In this document: piece by piece, positions 55,050-64,000 of the stretch
Position numbering within the stretch: position 1 is the stretch's first letter
How the letters are laid out: every line of letters begins with the position of its first letter
Origin: DASQDN01 sp963844855
Lineage (GTDB): Bacteria > Acidobacteriota > Terriglobia > Bryobacterales > Bryobacteraceae
Reading direction: 5' to 3'
Length of the DNA stretch: 64,000 nt
NCBI GenBank assembly: GCA_963844855.1
Contig: CAWJQP010000023.1
Span: 1-64,000, forward strand
Translations under genes and position numbers: made by a program
The notes under the pieces: generated by a model
Databases searched by the model: none
What the model was told of the DNA's origin: nothing
What the model saw: only the letters and a program-made list of their open reading frames with translations

Positions 55050-56926
55050 AACGTCGATCCATGATTCAGCACTGATTCGATCCAGATCTTTCCGCCGTTG
55101 CGCTCAATCACTTTTTGGCAAATCGCGAGACCGATTCCGGTTCCCTCATACTTATCGTTGCCATGCAGACGCTTGAATATCCCGAAGATTCGCTCATGGT
55201 ATTGCGCGTCTACGCCAATACCGTTGTCGCGAACTGCGAACTGCCAAATCTTTCCGCTCGACTCAGCGGATACATGAATGATCGGGGCCTGGCCGTTCCG
55301 CCGGTACTTTAGCGCATTACCGATCAAATTCTGCATCACCTGCATGGCGTGTGTCTCACGCCAGACGATGACCGGCAACTTGCTATTCGTGATGGTAGCG
55401 CGACTTTCTTCAATCGATGCGTGCAGATTGCCTACGGTCTGGTCGAAAATGAGCTGAACATCTACTGGACGGATCGGGCTGTCATCGTCCATATGGACAG
55501 CTTGCGTATATTCAAGCAAGTCATGAACCAGGCGGTCCATCCGTCGTGCGCCGTCGACAGCAAAGTCGATATACTCCAGGGCCTCCTGGTCCAAACGATC
55601 CGCATAGCGTCGTTTCAAAAACTGAGTATAGAGGGCCACCATTCGAAGCGGCTCCTTGAGATCGTGAGAGGCCGAGTAAGCGAATTGATGGAGGTCTTCA
55701 TTGGCACGGCGGAGTTCTTCATTTGCCTGCGCTAATGATTCAGCAACTGCTTTCGATTCCGTGACGTCGATTACGGCTCCGAGCATCCGCACCGCCCGTC
55801 CGCTATCGAAAACAACGCGTCCATTCGCGAAGATCCAGCACGTTGTGCCATCCTCACGAATCGCGCGGAATTCGACATGATACTCACCTTGCCCAGCGAG
55901 CGCCTTATCGAGCGCAGCGGATATCGAAGCCTTATCATCGGGATGAATCAGCTTGGAAAAGGATTCGATGTTGCCGCCGAACGTGCCCGGTGTCAATCCA
56001 TGTATCTTATAAACAAGGTCGGACCACTCCACGTGATCCTCGTCGATGTCCCAATGCCAAATGCCAACCTTGCCGGCTTCAAGCGCGAGCAATTGGCGCT
56101 CCTCGCTCCGTCTCAGCTCAGCTTCGGTGCGCAAGAGATTCGTGATGTCATGAGTAACTGTCAGCACTGAGCGGACGGAGCCGTCCTCTCCGAACTCTGG
56201 AGCGCCTACGGCATCGTACTGCCGAAGTCCCATGGGGCCGTTGAACTCCAATCGGATGCTCTCCGGCTGGCCCGTTGAAAATATTCGTTGCAGACTGTCT
56301 TCGAGAAGACGCGAAAGCTCTTCCGGATAGCCGAGTTCGGCATGGGTTTTGCCTTTGACGAGCTCGGCCGCGATGCCAGTGTGACGCTCGACGGCGGCGC
56401 TGCTGAATACGAAGCTCAAGTCCGGACCATAGCGGGAGATCATGTCCGGAACGTTGTTGAGCACGGATTGTAGGTCGAGCTCTCGTTCTCGAATCAAATC
56501 CCGCGAGCGCCTTTCATCCGTTACGTCACGGACAAAAACAACGAAACCCCTCTGCGTTCCATCGGTAAGAATGTGTGGAGCGTAGGTTACCTCCAGATCG
56601 TGGAGCGTTCCGTCTTTGTGGCGGATATGCGATTCAAAGGAAACGCGCTCACCCGCCAGCGCCCGCTCAATGTACGGTCGCGCCTTCGTGAAGTGTGGCT
56701 CGCCAGTCAACTCCTGAATCGTGCGGCCGATCATATCTTCCCGACGGACATCAAATATTTGCTCGTACGCAGCATTGACGCGCTTATAGCGCTGGTCTAC
56801 GCCAACGTAGGAAATAAAGACTGGGACGCTGTCGAGGGTCGCTTCCAATTCTGCGAGGCGCGACTCCAGTTCAGCGTTCCGCCGGCGAAGATAGTCTAGT
56901 TCCGTTTCGAGTGCTGCTGCTTCCAT
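55022..56926 (-). CDS. Soluble PAS-domain sensor histidine kinase
   Basis: A 634-residue kinase without membrane helices. A short coiled coil (ALETELDYLRRRNAELESRLAELEATL) is followed by three PAS/PAC modules (about 35-150, 160-280, 285-400) with PAC ends such as GFVVFVRDVTDERR and LGAVIDVTESKAV. A second coiled coil leads to the HisKA H-box FAYSASHDLKEPLRMV and an HATPase domain with N box NLIGNALKYR, G1 DNGIGVD and G2 GTGIGLAI. The type resembles phytochrome-like kinases. The cognate response regulator is not in the window. It converges on lgt. Confidence 0.92.
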   Translation of the reverse strand: MEAAALETELDYLRRRNAELESRLAELEATLDSVPVFISYVGVDQRYKRVNAAYEQIFDVRREDMIGRTIQELTGEPHFTKARPYIERALAGERVSFESHIRHKDGTLHDLEVTYAPHILTDGTQRGFVVFVRDVTDERRSRDLIRERELDLQSVLNNVPDMISRYGPDLSFVFSSAAVERHTGIAAELVKGKTHAELGYPEELSRLLEDSLQRIFSTGQPESIRLEFNGPMGLRQYDAVGAPEFGEDGSVRSVLTVTHDITNLLRTEAELRRSEERQLLALEAGKVGIWHWDIDEDHVEWSDLVYKIHGLTPGTFGGNIESFSKLIHPDDKASISAALDKALAGQGEYHVEFRAIREDGTTCWIFANGRVVFDSGRAVRMLGAVIDVTESKAVAESLAQANEELRRANEDLHQFAYSASHDLKEPLRMVALYTQFLKRRYADRLDQEALEYIDFAVDGARRMDRLVHDLLEYTQAVHMDDDSPIRPVDVQLIFDQTVGNLHASIEESRATITNSKLPVIVWRETHAMQVMQNLIGNALKYRRNGQAPIIHVSAESSGKIWQFAVRDNGIGVDAQYHERIFGIFKRLHGNDKYEGTGIGLAICQKVIERNGGKIWIESVLNHGSTFYFTCPIAV

Positions 56927-57039
56927 CGAGACACGTCCAAGACGCCCAAATCAACTCTATTCTACGAGAGCTAAGCGTCCAATAGCTCCAGGCGCATGGA
57001 TCAAATCGAGGCAGCCATCGTGAGATCATAAGAGCAGTC

Positions 57040-57318
57040 ATGCTGCCCAATCAAAGAGTAGTGCGCTGTATGTCGCTACTGCTCTTGTTATTTGCGGCCG
57101 TTGATTTGTTCGGGATCGATCTCTTCGTTCCGACGTTGTGCGATTCTCTTGCCACGTCTGCTGACGAAGATGATTGTTTCTGTTGCTGTGGACACATCGT
57201 ATTCAAGACGGCGCCGCAGTTGGCTACTGCAGGCTCGCGGCCTTCGGATACACCCCCGCTGAAGGTGCGTTTCACCACCAGCGACCGCAGTTCGATTTAT
57301 CGTCCTCCACGTTCCTAA
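57040..57318 (+). CDS. Small secreted Cys-rich protein leading the czc operon
   Basis: A 92-residue protein. A hydrophobic leader (CMSLLLLLFAAVDLFGIDLF) is followed by a short acidic stretch and a cysteine cluster, DDCFCCCGHIVF (four Cys and a His), then a low-complexity tail. It sits 48 bases before a CzcC-type gene, same strand. The metal-thiol cluster and position suggest a periplasmic metal-binding or sensing partner of the efflux pump. I know no named family for it; the start could be the later Met (MSLLLLL). Confidence 0.6.
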   Translation: MLPNQRVVRCMSLLLLLFAAVDLFGIDLFVPTLCDSLATSADEDDCFCCCGHIVFKTAPQLATAGSRPSDTPPLKVRFTTSDRSSIYRPPRS

Positions 57319-57366
57319 TATCTCCTCATCGCAACACATCCAGCGAGTGTTTTTCAGGAGATTGCT

Positions 57367-58654
57367 ATGCACACCAGAGGTGTATTTTCAATGTCGGTGG
57401 TGGTGTTTCTACCGTTTGCTATCCATGCCCAAGGCCCAGGCGGCGTCGGAGTGAACGATCTTGTTCGTTTAGCCATCGAGAATAATCGCGAGCTTGCGGC
57501 GCTGCGGCAGCGGTTGCCGGAAGCGCGCGGTTTGAGGCGGCAAGCTGAAAGTCGTCCCATACCCACATTGGAGCTTTCCGGAACTACAGGGCGACCGCTT
57601 GGAACCGTTGGTGAAGAACAATACTCGGCAAGCTACAACTACACGATCGAGACGGGAGACAAGCGATCGCGGCGCATTGAAGTCGCCGACCTTGGCATTG
57701 CGCTGGTTCAGGCCGAATTTGAGGAACGATCCCGGGAGATTGCGTACGACTTGGCGGTTCTTTATGCCGGCGCAACTGCCCAGCAACGAAAGCTGGAGCG
57801 ATTGGACCACCTCATCAACCTCAATCGGGAGACTTTACGTTTGACGGAGGCTCGGATAAAGGAGGGCGACGCCGCTCCTCTGGAACAAGAGCTTCTGTCC
57901 GTAGACATGAGCCGGACGGAAGCTGAGCGCTTATCCGCGGCCGGACAGCTTGAAGCCATCCTGATCGAGCTGAAGCAACTGGCTGGAATTGCTTCATCCG
58001 AATCGCTGACTTTATCGACGGCTCCTGTTGTCATGCCACAAACGGATCTTCAAGTTCTTCAGGAGCGAGCAGCAAAGGATCGGCCGGACCTGAGGATTGC
58101 CCGGCTTGCTGAGCAGCGGAGTGGATCGGAGGCAAGGCTCACAATTGCGCAGGGCGCGCCAGACGTGGGCTTAACGGCGAACTACGCGCGCCAGTATTCA
58201 CGCTTCGATGATCAATTCGGGCTGACTACGAGCGGTTTACCAACGCAATTGCGCGATCGCGATGATGTTCTCACATTTGGAGTTCAGATCCCGATCGGCA
58301 CAAGGAAACGAAATCAAGGCAATGTGGAAGCGGCCAGTGCAAGAGCCGCGGCCGCGAGGCTCCGCCGTGAGATATCTGGATGCTCGCGTCAATGCCGAAG
58401 TCGCTACGGCGCATCGAAGGCTGATCGCTGTTCAATCGAGGCTGGCTATTCTGGATCTCCGAGTTATCGGGCAGGCCGAGAAGAATCTTAATGTGATTCG
58501 TCAGGCTTATCAACTTGGCCAATACAGGCTTCTGGACGTTCTTGCCGAGCAACGCAGAGTTGTCGACTTGCAATTAGTGTTTATCGACGCCCAAGCGGAA
58601 CTTGCCAAGTCCATTGCGGAACTCGAGCGGGCTGTTGGAGGGAACATCCAATGA
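57367..58654 (+). CDS. czcC: Outer-membrane efflux protein (CzcC/TolC family), frame interrupted once
   Basis: About 428 residues. A signal peptide (SVVVFLPFAIHAQ) is followed by the TolC-type helical repeats: VNDLVRLAIENNRELAALRQRLPEARGLRRQAES and, in the second half, VATAHRRLIAVQSRLAILDLRVIGQAEKNLNVIRQAYQLGQYRLLDVLAEQRRVVDLQ. An extra base near 58378 shifts the frame between AARLRRE and YLDARVNAEVA. It forms the outer-membrane channel of the pump. AGGAG precedes the ATG, and the stop overlaps czcB by 4 bases. Confidence 0.87.
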
Positions 58655-59825
58655 AACGTGCCGCGATATTTGTTGGTCTAGTCCTGACTCTTTCAGGCTG
58701 TTCGAGGAAGACGAATCAAGCAACCGAACATCACGAGGATCACAAGGAAGACGTGGTCGAGATTGGATTGGAAGCGCAGAAGCATATAGGTCTGCAAGTC
58801 GTACCTGCAGCATAACAAATCTGACGGAGTATCTTCAGGTGACTGGAACCGTCCAGCCCATCGACAGCAAGATCGTTCACGTTCGGCCGCTGGCTCGCGG
58901 GCGGATCACGAATGTGACTGTGCGCTTGGGCGACCGGGTCCAAACCGGCCAGGAACTGGCGCGCATGGACAACATCGACGCGAGCGAGGCCGCTTCCGAA
59001 CTGGTATCTGCCCGGGCGGAACTGCAGCGTCTTCGTGTCCAACTCGCAGCGCAAACCCGCCAGACCGACCGTCAGAGAAAGCTATCCGAGATTGGCGCTG
59101 TGCCGGCAAAGGAATACGAAGCGACACTTGCCGAACACGCAAGTACGGAAGAATTGATTCGCGTCCAGGACACCAAGATTGCGGGTCTGATGGCGAAATT
59201 ACGGCGCTTTGGCGTGACGGACGCGCCTGCGGCAGGAGGGGTGAACACATCCACACAGGCGCCTTTCGCGGGTGTCATCACGAAAACGGAGGCCGCATCC
59301 GGCGCAGTCGTAGATTCTGACGACGAGCTGTTCACAATTGCCGATCTTTCGCACGTATGGGTGCAAGCCGAGGTTTACGAAAAAGATCTGGGACGGGTGC
59401 AACTCGGGCAACCTGCATTCATTCGTGTGGATACATATCCGGACGTACGATTCTCCGGGAAAGTGACGTACATCAGTGACATTCTCGATCCTCAAACTCG
59501 TACGGCTCGGGTCCGTTGTGAAGTAGCGAATCCTGGAACCAGGCTCAAACTCGACATGTTTGCGACGGTTGAGCTGCCCACCAACTTTCGCCGCACAGCG
59601 ACTAGCGTTCCGGTCTCAGCCGTACAGCAGCTCGACAACAGAAATGTTGTGTTCGTTCGGGAATCGCAGACCAAATTCCGGATCCGCCCTGTGGACCTTG
59701 GCAAGCAAGTGAAAGAGCAGGTCGAGGTTCTGTCAGGAATCAAAGAAGGCGAGCTCGTTGTGACGCAAGGAGCTTTTCACTTGAAGTCGATCGTTGCCGG
59801 CAAGGAGCTGGGCGAGGAACATTGA
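58651..59825 (+). CDS. czcB: RND efflux periplasmic adaptor (CzcB-type lipoprotein), frame interrupted once
   Basis: About 391 residues. A lipoprotein leader (AAIFVGLVLTLSGCSRK) is followed by a His/Asp/Glu-rich stretch (TEHHEDHKEDVVEI) that may bind metal. One base is missing near 58810; the true frame then runs ITNLTEYLQVTGTVQPIDSKIVHVRPLARGRI with the biotinyl-lipoyl-like halves, an alpha-hairpin (ASELVSARAELQRLRVQLAAQT), and the beta-barrel end VSAVQQLDNRNVVFVRE. It bridges CzcA and CzcC. It starts at ATG 58651 inside the czcC stop and ends just before czcA. Confidence 0.87.
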
Positions 59826-59826
59826 C

Positions 59827-62800
59827 ATGAACAAACTTGTCGACGCCTCCCTCAACAACCGATTTGTTGTCCTGCTCGGCACGCTGCTGCTCATTTTGTT
59901 TGGTGTGCACGCGCTCTACCGGCTTCCTATTGACGTTGCGCCGGACATCACACCCAATCAGGTTCTGGTGCTCACACGCGCCCCGAGTTTGTCTCCGCTC
60001 GAGGTAGAGCAACTTCTCTCTTTTCCCGTTGAAATGGCCATGAGCGGCCTGCCCGGTGTGCAGCGGATTCAGTCGGTATCGAAGGCGGGACTCTCTTACG
60101 TAGCCATTTATTTCAGCGACGATATGGACCCTTACTTCAGCCGGCGCCTCGTCATGGAACGGATGCCTGAGGCTCGCGAGGCCGTCCCCGAAGGTGTGGG
60201 CGTTCCTGAGATGGGACCGATCGCGACGGGGCTTGGTGAAATTTATCAGTTCAAGGTCTCGGGTCCGGAGTATTCCCTCATGGAGCTGCGAAGCATTCTC
60301 GACTGGCAGATTGCTCCTAAGTTGAGAACGGTTCCGGGAGTCGTTGAAGTGAACACGCATGGGGGTCAGCTCAAGACGTACGAAGTTCAGGTGGATAGCG
60401 ACAAACTGATGGCGTATCGCATTTCGTTGCGCACGATTATTGAGGCGTTGGAACGCAACAATGCCAACGCCGGCGGCGCGTACCTCGAACGATCGGAACA
60501 GCAGTCATTGATTCGCGCCGAGGGACTCATCACAAGCCTTGCGGACATCGAGAGCATCGTAGTCGGAGCTTCGGCGACCGGAACTCCCGTCCTGATTCGC
60601 AATGTCGCCAATGTTCGTTTCGCTCCAATGGTTCGTCAGGGATTTGCGACGCAAGATGGCAAGGGCGAAGTAGTGATCGGAGTCGCCATGATGCTGATTG
60701 GAGAGAATTCCCGCGCCGTTGCCGAGTCGGTCAAGAATCGTCTGGCGGAGATCCAGCGAACATTGCCCCGTGGCGTACGCATCGAAGAACTCTATGACCG
60801 CACAGATCTCGTCGACCGCACGATCGATACAGTAAGACGCAATCTCATTGAGGGCGGGCTTTTGGTGATTGCGGTTCTGCTGTTGCTACTCGGCAGTTTC
60901 AAGGGCGGCCTCGTCGTTGCGATCGCGATCCCGTTGTCTATGCTCGCTGCATTCGTCGGGATGGTTCAGGCGGGCATTTCGGGAAACCTGATGAGCCTGG
61001 GCGCGATTGATTTCGGGCTGATCGTCGACGGATCGGTTGTGATGATCGAGAACATACTCAGACGGCTTGGACACGAAGATCCAGATCGCAGCTTCATGGA
61101 AGTGGTTCGAGATGCCGGTCAGGAAGTGTCGCGGCCGATTGTCTTCGGGGTACTCATCATCGTGCTTGTTTACGTTCCGATTCTCGCGTTGGGCGGTGTT
61201 GAGGGCAAGATGTTCAAGCCTATGGCCGCGACGGTCTTGTTTGCGCTAATTGCATCTCTGATCATTGCGCTGACGCTTATGCCCGTTCTCGCGTCATTTG
61301 TGTTTCGGCGGAAGCATGTCGAGAAAGAAACGTGGATCATGCGTTACGCAATCCGCGGCTACGCTGCAGTTCTACGAAGGGCGATTCGCGTGCCGATTCT
61401 GACTGCTGGGCTCGCCATAGCCTTGTTCGTGGCATCCCTTTTCCTTGCGCCATTTCTTGGGGCCGAGTTTATTCCGACGCTTGATGAGGGTTCGATTGTC
61501 ATCATGATGTTCCGAGTCCCGGGAATTTCGGTTGCCGAATCGTTACACGGGAACGAGATTATCGAAAGTGTGCTTCACCATTTTCCCGAAGTAGACCGAG
61601 TCGTGAGCCGTACAGGTCGGCCAGAGGTTGCCACCGATCCAATGGCAATCGACCAAAGCGATGTATACGTTTCTCTCAAGCCTGCGTCGGAATGGCCCAA
61701 GAGTCGAACGAAGGAAGAACTGGTTGAGGCGATGAAGGAGGCTTTGGAAAAGGAAGCGCCGGGCGCCGGATACAGTTTCTCGCAGCCGATTCAAATGAGA
61801 ACCGCGGAGTTAATGGAAGCAGGAATCCGATCGGACATTGCAGTAAAAATCTATGGCGACGATCTTGAAACGCTGAGGCGTCTTTCCGAGCAAGTTGCCG
61901 CTGTTATCCAGAGAACTGAGGGAGCGGGTGATGTGCGGGCCGAAAGAGTTGCAGGACTGCCGTACATGCGCATCCGTATTCGCAGAGATGCGATCGCCCG
62001 GCATGGTATCGATGGCGCGGAGGTGCTTAATACGGTCGAGGCTCTTGGAGGAAAGGTTGTGGGTCAGGTCGTGGAAGGAAATAGACGGTTTGCTCTTCAG
62101 GTGCGTTTTGACGAGGCGCAACGATCGAGCGCTGAGGCAATTCGCAATGTGAAAGTCGGCGACGCCGATGGACACTTTATCCCGCTGAGCCAGTTGGCGG
62201 ACATTTTCGACGATGAGGGTCCGGCGCAGGTTAGTAGAGAGAATGGCCAGCGTCGAGTTACGGTTGAGGTCAACGTTCGAAATCGCGACATTGGAAGCTT
62301 CGTTAACGATGCGCGCGCGGCAGTCGAACAGAAGGTTCGCGTTCCTCCCGGCTACACGGTCGAATGGGGAGGCAAGTTCGAGCAACTCGAGAGCGCAGCC
62401 ACGCGTTTGATGATCGCTGTTCCCGTGGCACTGCTACTGATATTTGTGCTGCTATATCTCAATTTCCACGCGAGTCTTCCGGCGGTGCTGATCTTCCTCA
62501 ATATTCCGTTGGCTGCTTCGGGCGGTGTGTTTGCGCTGGCGCTCCGAGGAATGCCCTTCAGTATTTCGGCGGGTGTTGGTTTTATCGCCCTGTTCGGGAT
62601 AGCGGTTCTCAATGGTATCGTTCTGCTGACGTATATCCAACAACTGCGGAATAGCGACCGGCCGCTCATCAATGCTGTCGTGGAAGGAGCGCAAACCAGG
62701 CTGCGACCGGTCCTGATGACTGCGCTTGTGGCGAGCCTTGGTTTTGTACCGATGGCTTTGTCCCATGGCGCTGGAGCTGAAGTTCAACGTCCGCTGGCGA

Positions 62801-62913
62801 CGGTCGTGATTGGCGGCCTGGTGACTTCGACGCTTCTGACTCTGCTGGTGCTTCCGTCTGTCTATTTGTGGATTGCTGGTCGCTTGCCTAGGAAGGCTGA
62901 AGCGCCTATTTGA
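59827..62913 (+). CDS. czcA: Heavy-metal RND efflux pump, inner-membrane subunit (CzcA family)
   Basis: An intact 1,028-residue HME-RND transporter. It has a first membrane helix (NNRFVVLLGTLLLILFGVHAL), large periplasmic loops after helices 1 and 7, and the proton-relay segment SLGAIDFGLIVDGSVVMIENILRR, whose Asp-Gly-Ser-Val-Val...Glu-Asn pattern marks the heavy-metal branch. It ends FIALFGIAVLNGIVLLTYIQQLR and RPVLMTALVASLGFVPMAL. It exports divalent cations such as Co, Zn or Cd, or Cu/Ag in the CusA subgroup; the exact metal is not decided. ATG 59827 is one base after the czcB stop. Confidence 0.93.
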   Translation: MNKLVDASLNNRFVVLLGTLLLILFGVHALYRLPIDVAPDITPNQVLVLTRAPSLSPLEVEQLLSFPVEMAMSGLPGVQRIQSVSKAGLSYVAIYFSDDMDPYFSRRLVMERMPEAREAVPEGVGVPEMGPIATGLGEIYQFKVSGPEYSLMELRSILDWQIAPKLRTVPGVVEVNTHGGQLKTYEVQVDSDKLMAYRISLRTIIEALERNNANAGGAYLERSEQQSLIRAEGLITSLADIESIVVGASATGTPVLIRNVANVRFAPMVRQGFATQDGKGEVVIGVAMMLIGENSRAVAESVKNRLAEIQRTLPRGVRIEELYDRTDLVDRTIDTVRRNLIEGGLLVIAVLLLLLGSFKGGLVVAIAIPLSMLAAFVGMVQAGISGNLMSLGAIDFGLIVDGSVVMIENILRRLGHEDPDRSFMEVVRDAGQEVSRPIVFGVLIIVLVYVPILALGGVEGKMFKPMAATVLFALIASLIIALTLMPVLASFVFRRKHVEKETWIMRYAIRGYAAVLRRAIRVPILTAGLAIALFVASLFLAPFLGAEFIPTLDEGSIVIMMFRVPGISVAESLHGNEIIESVLHHFPEVDRVVSRTGRPEVATDPMAIDQSDVYVSLKPASEWPKSRTKEELVEAMKEALEKEAPGAGYSFSQPIQMRTAELMEAGIRSDIAVKIYGDDLETLRRLSEQVAAVIQRTEGAGDVRAERVAGLPYMRIRIRRDAIARHGIDGAEVLNTVEALGGKVVGQVVEGNRRFALQVRFDEAQRSSAEAIRNVKVGDADGHFIPLSQLADIFDDEGPAQVSRENGQRRVTVEVNVRNRDIGSFVNDARAAVEQKVRVPPGYTVEWGGKFEQLESAATRLMIAVPVALLLIFVLLYLNFHASLPAVLIFLNIPLAASGGVFALALRGMPFSISAGVGFIALFGIAVLNGIVLLTYIQQLRNSDRPLINAVVEGAQTRLRPVLMTALVASLGFVPMALSHGAGAEVQRPLATVVIGGLVTSTLLTLLVLPSVYLWIAGRLPRKAEAPI

Positions 62914-62924
62914 GCCGAACGCGC

Positions 62925-63080
62925 TCATGAGTTATTCCACTTGGCCGTGTCCGTGACGATGACCAAGTCATCGGGCGACAGCCCGCTGATGACTTGAATC
63001 AACCCTCCCGATTGACGCCCGAAGCGAACCATTGTTCGCCTGGCGAAGTCACCTTTCGGTTCCAACACGAAGAGTGCCAT
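62925..63080 (-). pseudogene. C-terminal fragment of an efflux adaptor (MacA/HlyD-type)
   Basis: A 51-codon frame reading MALFVLEPKGDFARRTMVRFGRQ, then GGLIQVISGLSPDDLVIVTDTAKWNN and stop. This is the characteristic C-terminal beta-barrel/membrane-proximal end of periplasmic adaptor subunits. Nothing upstream on this strand matches the rest of an adaptor; instead a choice-of-anchor-type protein frame overlaps it. It is a stranded tail, or joined to that frame by a shift near 63085. Confidence 0.6.
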
Positions 63081-64000
63081 CTCAGTGTCTGGGCGAAGCC
63101 TTCCGGAATGTTCACGCCGGTGGTGCTGAGAGTGCCGCTGCCGGTATTGTGAACCGTGAGCGTCCTGGTAACAGGCGCTCCGCCGGAAACAACTGAGCCG
63201 AAATCAGTATGGTTCGAGACCTCTACCGTCGAGTCTCCATCGGCAATCACCTTGCTGTTGCCGCGGACTTCCATTTCGGGCGTTCCAATCGGCGCGCCGC
63301 CGTCGTCTTTGTTGGAGAGGAATCCTGGCCCACCCTGAGCGACATAGCCGTTGCTCCGTCCGTCGGCATTATTGCTGACCCAAAACGAGTAGAGTTTCGC
63401 ATTGGTTAGGTAGAACTTGAATTTGACGCTGGTGTTCGCCAGGGATCCGATCCTTCCGCCGGACCACGTAATCGCCCGCTTCGTGCTTCCTGCGCCTGTG
63501 GCCGATGATGAATGAGACTTTGCAAAGCCAGTAATCGGAGCACCACTGGAATTGAGAACTTCTACCTTGACCGATCCGCCGGGAGCAACATCGGCATTCA
63601 CAAAGAAATGGCCGGGATTGCTGCTGAACTGTACGTTTCGTGTGGTGAGCGCGCCTTCGGCCCCTCCGGCATCATGCGAAACGAAGCCATCCCGGCGCAT
63701 CTTCGCGAGGCCCATACGACTGTGGGTTCCGTCCCAGAACGGAGAAGTAAAGAAGCCATCGGGATTACCCCATCCGCCGCGGGCAGTGTAGTGGATGTAG
63801 AGCTCGTCGCCCACAACCCCGAGCAAACCACCGACAACCTGAACGTTGCCCCAGTTCCAGGGCGTATTCTTCTGTCCGTCATTTGGGTTCGGATCGTCAG
63901 CCGGTCCAATCCACACGTGGCAGTCGGGTCGCTCGCAGTGGAACCCATTGCGCGAATACCCAAGCGTCAGGTAGTTGTGTTTCGGACGGTAAGGCGCAAC
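62999..64000 (-). CDS. Secreted glycoside-hydrolase-like protein with choice-of-anchor domain (5' end outside window)
   Basis: The frame is open to the window edge, so the start lies beyond 64000. The visible 334 residues begin YRPKHNYLTLGYSRNGFHCERPDCHVWIGPADDPN, a beta-propeller-like segment with GVVGDELYIHYTARGG. They continue through FFVNADVAPGGSVKVEVLNSSGAPI, a beta-sandwich typical of secreted sugar-acting proteins, and end with DFGSVVSGGAPVTRTLTVHNTGSGTLSTTGVNIPEGF, a choice-of-anchor D-type repeat. The last ~30 residues after EGFAQ look out of frame and overlap the adaptor tail, so the true C terminus may have been lost. Confidence 0.7.
   Translation of the reverse strand, partial: VAPYRPKHNYLTLGYSRNGFHCERPDCHVWIGPADDPNPNDGQKNTPWNWGNVQVVGGLLGVVGDELYIHYTARGGWGNPDGFFTSPFWDGTHSRMGLAKMRRDGFVSHDAGGAEGALTTRNVQFSSNPGHFFVNADVAPGGSVKVEVLNSSGAPITGFAKSHSSSATGAGSTKRAITWSGGRIGSLANTSVKFKFYLTNAKLYSFWVSNNADGRSNGYVAQGGPGFLSNKDDGGAPIGTPEMEVRGNSKVIADGDSTVEVSNHTDFGSVVSGGAPVTRTLTVHNTGSGTLSTTGVNIPEGFAQTLRWHSSCWNRKVTSPGEQWFASGVNREG

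Noticed and set aside
1..64000. CRISPR arrays or prophage structural genes
   Set aside because: No spaced direct repeats of suitable length and no capsid, tail, terminase or integrase genes were found.

Overview
The window looks like a chromosomal segment of an Acidobacteriota bacterium, most likely Bryobacterales/'Candidatus Solibacter'-like. This is inferred from gene content: two ~1,100-residue TonB-dependent receptors with an N-terminal carboxypeptidase-regulatory-like domain, two DUF1549/DUF1553 + DUF1501 gene pairs, sulfatases and secreted hydrolases with Tat leaders, and a CadC-like winged-helix/TPR regulator. No rRNA gene, CRISPR array or complete tRNA was found.

Region 1 (1-7.1 kb) is a mobile-element pile-up: an intact IS110-family transposase with a structured 5' leader, a group II intron with its reverse transcriptase, an IS5-family transposase, a decayed IS3 element that keeps its slippery frameshift site, and one cargo-like ester-cyclase gene under a strong palindromic operator. 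It ends in a perfect 3' half of a tRNA-Lys(TTT) gene, which reads as the right attachment scar of an integrated element. Just beyond lie an MntA-HepT toxin-antitoxin pair and a frameshifted acetyl-esterase-like gene.

Region 2 (8.9-30.9 kb) is a scavenging region. A TonB-dependent receptor, a secreted type I phosphodiesterase and a secreted NIF3-like protein overlap stop-to-start. They are followed by a glycerophosphodiester phosphodiesterase, an enolase-superfamily enzyme, a diheme cytochrome c, a methyltransferase, a YbjQ protein, a second receptor and a sulfatase. A minus-strand cluster follows: a winged-helix/TPR regulator, a perfect 11-bp tandem repeat that could be its operator, a pseudopilin-like protein ending in a CXXCH motif, an NlpC/P60 protein and an alpha/beta hydrolase. 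TsaB and a DUF5060/DUF4038 glycosidase-like protein close the region.

Region 3 (30.9-44.4 kb) starts with mazG, a GNAT acyltransferase, an N-succinylamino-acid-racemase/MenC-like enzyme, an EamA exporter and an SDR oxidoreductase in one tight plus-strand operon. Next is a tandem-DUF333 lipoprotein gene broken by an IS110 remnant, then a PPC-domain protein, a DUF1549/DUF1553 protein and a DUF1501 protein, and an orphan 536-residue gene on the other strand.

Region 4 (44.5-64 kb) holds a second DUF1549/DUF1553-DUF1501 pair, small secreted proteins, an ABC-2 transporter, ileS-lspA-lgt, a PAS-rich histidine kinase, a czcCBA-type metal-efflux operon led by a Cys-rich small secreted protein, and the end of a large secreted protein. 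Two GC-rich blocks here (44.8-48.7 and 51.0-54.1 kb) carry about thirty single-base frameshifts, nearly all +1 and including essential ileS and lspA. They are most simply read as sequence errors, so these genes are annotated as whole genes with disrupted frames rather than as biological pseudogenes.
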